Part shown: in pieces, positions 60,048-64,000 of the stretch
How positions within the stretch are numbered: position 1 is the stretch's first letter
Layout: the number at the start of each line of letters is the position of its first letter
Assembly: GCA_022661535.1 (NCBI GenBank)
Contig: JAKULF010000007.1
Location: 1,488,001 to 1,552,000 of the forward strand
Length of the DNA stretch: 64,000 nucleotides
Origin: Eutypa lata
Taxonomy: Eukaryota > Ascomycota > Sordariomycetes > Xylariales > Diatrypaceae
Reading direction: 5' to 3'
Notes under the pieces: generated by a model
What the model was told of the DNA's origin: nothing
The model's input: only the letters and a program-made list of their open reading frames with translations
Database searches by the model: none
Position numbers and translations under genes: made by a program

Positions 60048-62606
60048 ATGGCCGACGTGACGGACAAGAAAGTTGACGTCGAGCACCTGTCTTCCAATGA
60101 AGACAAGTCTCACCATCAACACCACAAGGATGTCTCCGGCGTCGCCAATCTAGATAGTGCTCGGTCGCGGGGCCTGCAACCGCCCGATATCATCGCGCGA
60201 CTGAGCCCCGAGGACCGCGTCTTCTTGGAGAAGAAACTGCGGAAGAAGATTGATTTGCGACTGCTGCCCATGGTTATCCTGATGTATATCATGAACTACA
60301 TCGATCGGTTGGTCAACTCCTTTATTTCACTATTGCCTAAGTACACAACGAGGCGGCGTTGTTATTTTATTTTATCTTTTTCGTTTTGTTTTTGGGCACT
60401 AACAGATATGAAGGAACAACATCGCAGCTGCGAAACTGGCTGGTTTGCCTGAGGACTTGCACCTAAACCCCGATTCTGGCGAATTTCAGGTAAGAAAAAA
60501 ACTCAGTAGACGTGGGGGTGACGGGATGCTAACTTCGAATTGTAGACGGCCGTGAGCATTCTATTCGTCGGGTAAGTCTTCAAATCATGTAGCCGCTCAA
60601 TGTAGATCATCGTTAACAGTCGTGGGGTTAAAGCTATCTCCTTATGCAAATACCGTCAAACCTATTTCTAAACAAGATCGGAAAGCCCGCCATTTACCTG
60701 CCAGCATGCGTATGTAGAACTTATTACAGAGAAAGCTGCGATGCTACTTAGTGTCTCGAGTTTCATGCCTGCTAACCAGTACGTAATATTAGATGATTGT
60801 ATGGGGCGTCATCTCAGCCGCGACGGCAGCAGTCACGAGCTTTGGTGGATTGATTGCTGTTCGGTTCTTCTTGGGTTTCGTAAGTATCTAAATATCAGTC
60901 AGCCAGCGGTCAAAGAGATGCTAACGTCCATCAAGGTCGAGGCTGCGTATTTTCCCGGCTGTCTTTACTACTTGAGTTGTTGGTATACCCGGAAGGAATT
61001 GGGATTGCGCACCGCTTTCCTCTACTCGGGGGCTCTGATCTCCGGCGCATTTTCGGGCCTCATATCAGCAGGTATTACCGGTAACATGGATGGGGTCAGG
61101 GGGTACGGTGCTTGGCAATGGTAAGAATCGCCCTTCCGATGCCCTTTTAGCTGGGTTGCGACCTAAACTATCCCTTCTAGGCTTTTCATCATTGAGGGGG
61201 TTATAACGGTCGTGGTTGCGTTCGCGGCTTACTTTATCCTCCCTGATTTCCCCCGGACTACGACCTGGCTCACCGAGGAAGAGAAGGCGTTGGCAATATG
61301 GCGTCTTGAAGAGGATATCGGCGAAGACGATTGGATCGATAGCGAGCATCAAACTTTCTGGCAGGGGGCGAGGATGGCGTTCACGGATGTCAAGACTTAT
61401 GTTTTGGTAAATTTGCGCCCCCCCCCCCCGCTCAAGCTCGCATGACTCCTGGTTCAGGGGATCTGCCTCAGTGCCTAATCGTTATTATACGCTTAATTAT
61501 ATTCTAACGGCAGTTTTTAGTTGGTCCTATTGCTCGGTATCGTCTCTAGCGGTTCCGTCACCAACTTCTTCCCTGCAGTCGTGAAAACTCTCGGATACGA
61601 CGATGTCACCTCTCTCCTTCTAACGTCGCCCCCATACGTCCTCACTGTGATTACTTCGATCATCAATGCCTGGCACGCGGATAGGACAGGAGAGCGCTAC
61701 TGGCATATTACTGTGCCTTTGTGGGTTTCTGTTGCCGCGTTCATTATATCCGCCACGACGACTGGGTTCGGCCCACGGTATTTCTCTATGTTGATTATGG
61801 TACGCTAGCCTTACCTGCATTTTATATTTAGACGCCAGCTGTCTATTCATTTGTCTCCTCCCTTTCCCGGAATCCTATGTACATTATATCTAATTTCTTA
61901 CAGGTTCCCGGTATATACGGAGGATTCGTCGTGGCTCTTAGCTGGATCAGCAATACTCTTCCAGTAAGCAGCACGCAATTACAGCCTACAGTTCCCAGTT
62001 GCTAACTTCGACTAGCGTCCCCCGGCTAAGAGAGCTGCTGCTTTGGCATTCATTAATGCTGTTAGTAACGCAACGAGTAGTAAGTAGTTTGTGTTTGAAA
62101 GGCTATCATTTCTTTCTTGATCATTAAGGGGTAGAGGTCATTTCGGTCTACGTATTCAGAGAATCAATGCGTCAATGTTTGTAGACGATGTATCAAGACC
62201 CAAACTATCCCAACACACCTCAGGCTACTTACTGTAAGGCAGAATCGTGTTCGCTAACTTAGGTACGCACACTCTAGTCTACGCTAGCTACATGTATCTT
62301 GACCACATGTCTCCCCGGTATGTCATCGCCATGTCGGTCAACTGCTGCACGTCTTTCCTCGCTATCATTGCCGCCACCGTGTTGAGGTTCATGCTGGTGA
62401 GGTTGAACAAGAAGCTCGACCAGGGGTACGTACTCAAACCAAGTCAATATCTTATCCTTCTTGTTCTTTTTATTACAGAACCTTCTACAAGATATGAGGA
62501 AAAATTAAATGCTAACTTGTTTTCACTAACCAGAATACACGTCGAAGGCGCCATCAATGCTCTACCTGGAGGGGCGGCGGAGCACGGATTCAGGTTCAAG
62601 GTTTAA
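60048..62606 (+). CDS. MFS anion:cation symporter, Dal5/TNA1 type
   Basis: Twelve exons join in frame to 519 residues: 60048-60307, 60414-60489, 60546-60571, 60634-60709, 60793-60879, 60936-61120, 61181-61406, 61521-61799, 61904-61963, 62016-62079, 62278-62425 and 62534-62606. An acidic, His-rich cytosolic leader precedes helix 1 (LRLLPMVILMYIMNYIDR). The next blocks, RNNIAAAKLAGL, LMQIPSNLFLNKIGKPAIYL and GFVEAAYFPGCLYYLSCWYT, are the signatures of the allantoate/nicotinate/vitamin permease group, as is the loop FPRTTTWLTEEEKALAIWRLEED. It should import a small organic anion such as a vitamin or allantoate across the plasma membrane with protons; the substrate is not determinable. Exon 3 is only 26 nt. 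Three acceptors are AAG (60413, 60633, 60935) where CAG or TAG is usual. The start was taken at 60048; an in-frame ATG at 59925 would add a longer leader. Confidence 0.92.
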
Positions 62607-63381
62607 GTAAGCTTGCCAGCCAGGCAGCCAGCCATTCAATAGAGGAAATATTCATAGACAGACTCCCAAGTTGCTGCCAAAATAATGCATATGAGTTTGT
62701 GAGAAATTGGGGTGCAATTATGGTGTATTGGTATTTCGTCTACGATAACTGTAGCTATGTGTTAATGATGTAGGTATGTAGGTTGCTGGTGACCGCGTAA
62801 CAGCCCTTTTGCGTACAATCCTAACGCCTGGGGTGCCTTGGGCAGCCTTCGGATCCCTAGGACCACCATCTTTCATCACTTAGGCCACCATTATATGTAT
62901 GACCCTATCTGCTGACAGACTTACATAAATAGATACATATGTAGGTATATGGTGGAAGATGTCAATTGCGACCATAATATAACCAAGATAAAATTTTGAA
63001 TAAGCACATAATTATTATGCTGAATATGGAATAATCACTGATTATTCGAATTATGACTTTTACCGTGTCATTTAATTTGGCAACAATTTGGCTCCCTACT
63101 TACTTAAGGGGCGGGACGGAGCAGTATGATGTAGCCATTGTTTAATGGGGAAAACTTGTTATTATTAACGTCCAATTCGTAGCCTTCAAGTCATCGCTAA
63201 GATAATTGACACCTTATGACTACTCATTATAAAGGAAATCATTGCTTTTATTATTAAAAGTAGGTCGTCAATCTATCTCTATGTAGCAAACTCAATGTGA
63301 TTTACGTAATTTCGAGGGGGAGGGTAGGGGTTATGCGTGTTTAGGGGGTAAAGGGACTATATAACAAGTGTAGCAAGTGAA
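62607..63381. other. Convergent intergenic region
   Basis: A 775-bp AT-rich gap between the symporter and the partial gene at the window end, holding the two 3' ends. Nothing else is seen. Confidence 0.5.
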
Positions 63382-64000
63382 TTATTCATTCTCCTCTGGG
63401 ATATCCTCTTCGGGGGCGTTCTGCTCCAAGGCATCATTGTCCTCGGCGATGCTCTCCTCCAGGATATCCTCCCCATCTTCCTCGCCAAGGGCAGGGATAT
63501 CCTCCATATCAACCTCTTCATCGTCGTCATCGTAATCCTCATCCTTCACAAAGTCCTTGGCCTTCTCCATCTGCGCGGCAGTAACACCGCCGAGCCGAGC
63601 TTCCTCGAGGGCCTTCTCGATCTCCGAGCAGGAAGCCTCGATCTTGGTATCACCAGGCAAGGTCTCCTTGACGACGCCCTTCCTGGGGGTCTCCATCAGC
63701 TCGCGATTGGCCTCGACGTCCTGCTCCGTGAGCTTGACCTTGGCGAGGTATTTCTGCAGCGCGATTCGCTCCTGGAGCGGCGCTCGGAAAAAATTGATCT
63801 GCGGCAAGGGGACCATGTGTATGGAACCTGCGCTCAGCCTAACGCGAACCATTAGTTCAAGCGCGCGCTCGAATACGGCCGGGCTGTCGTTCAAGTCCTG
63901 CATCGTCCACACCCGCGTCGTCTGGTTGCCGTCGGGCGAGCCGTAGGAGAGCATCCGTCGGAGCATGTTCTTCTTGTGGCTGAAGTGGCTCTTCGCCAGC
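63382..64000 (-). CDS. C-terminal part of an unidentified protein with an acidic tail
   Basis: The frame is open from the window edge (LAKSHFSHKKNMLRRMLSYG) to the stop at 63382, about 205 residues. The upstream part lies outside the window. The visible region has a folded-looking segment (RVWTMQDLNDSPAVFERALE, LPQINFFRAPLQERIALQKY), then a helical stretch ending KAKDFVKDEDYDDDDEEVDM and a tail of about 45 residues that is almost all Glu and Asp. Acidic tails of this kind occur in histone- and ribosome-associated proteins, but nothing here identifies the family. A basic partner and a nuclear or nucleolar place are possible but not shown. Confidence 0.7.
   Translation of the reverse strand, partial: LAKSHFSHKKNMLRRMLSYGSPDGNQTTRVWTMQDLNDSPAVFERALELMVRVRLSAGSIHMVPLPQINFFRAPLQERIALQKYLAKVKLTEQDVEANRELMETPRKGVVKETLPGDTKIEASCSEIEKALEEARLGGVTAAQMEKAKDFVKDEDYDDDDEEVDMEDIPALGEEDGEDILEESIAEDNDALEQNAPEEDIPEENE

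Overview
The window is nuclear DNA of a filamentous ascomycete (Pezizomycotina, most likely Sordariomycetes). The evidence is short 55-220 bp spliceosomal introns with GTRNGT-type donors, a fungal Zn2Cys6 regulator, fungal-type ATG2 and ATG5, a secreted GH43 glycosidase, 14-helix and Dal5-type major facilitator transporters, and GC-rich exons lying in AT-rich, repeat-flecked intergenic DNA. The class assignment is inference from protein character, not from a search.

Layout. 1-1116 (-) is the end of an unrecognised gene. 1117-4612 is a mostly empty gap with one exon-like stretch. 4613-8532 holds a secreted GH43 enzyme (+), a small membrane protein (+) and a secreted thaumatin-like protein (-). 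8533-12142 is gene-poor and carries an inverted repeat and a hairpin. 12143-18539 (-) is ATG2, the lipid-transfer protein of autophagy. 20076-22018 (-) is an FAD amine oxidase with an in-frame TAG. 24161-25825 (+) is a cytochrome b5 / acyl-CoA dehydrogenase fusion. 26905-29423 (-) is a 14-helix MFS exporter with an in-frame TAG and a long hydrophilic tail. 29.4-34.9 kb is a gap with a tentative small Cys-containing gene and gene debris. 34898-36414 (-) is an ERCC8/CSA-like WD40 repair protein, divergent from a small nuclear-looking protein at 37050-37883 (+). 37.9-49.9 kb is a 12-kb stretch without recognisable genes. 49887-53556 (+) is a six-exon Zn2Cys6 regulator. 56566-57800 (-) is ATG5. 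60048-62606 (+) is a twelve-exon Dal5/TNA1-type symporter. 63382-64000 (-) is the acidic C-terminus of an unidentified protein.

How the genes relate. Most are independent genes. ATG2 and ATG5 share one pathway, autophagosome membrane growth and the ATG12-ATG5 conjugate, but lie about 38 kb apart with unrelated genes between, so no cluster is claimed. The GH43 and thaumatin-like genes are both secreted and adjacent. The amine oxidase and the b5-dehydrogenase are divergent flavoenzymes, with a TCGG-N6-CCGA site about 0.44 kb upstream of the dehydrogenase.

The most notable points are two conserved-context codons that appear changed to TAG (both fit CpA-to-TpA change), a GC-AG intron plus an 18-nt terminal exon in ATG2, AAG splice acceptors in several introns, the decayed gene near 30 kb, the 12-kb gene desert in front of the zinc-cluster regulator, and the TCGG-N6-CCGA site. 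I saw no rRNA, CRISPR, convincing tRNA or intact transposon. No clearly new multi-gene system was found.
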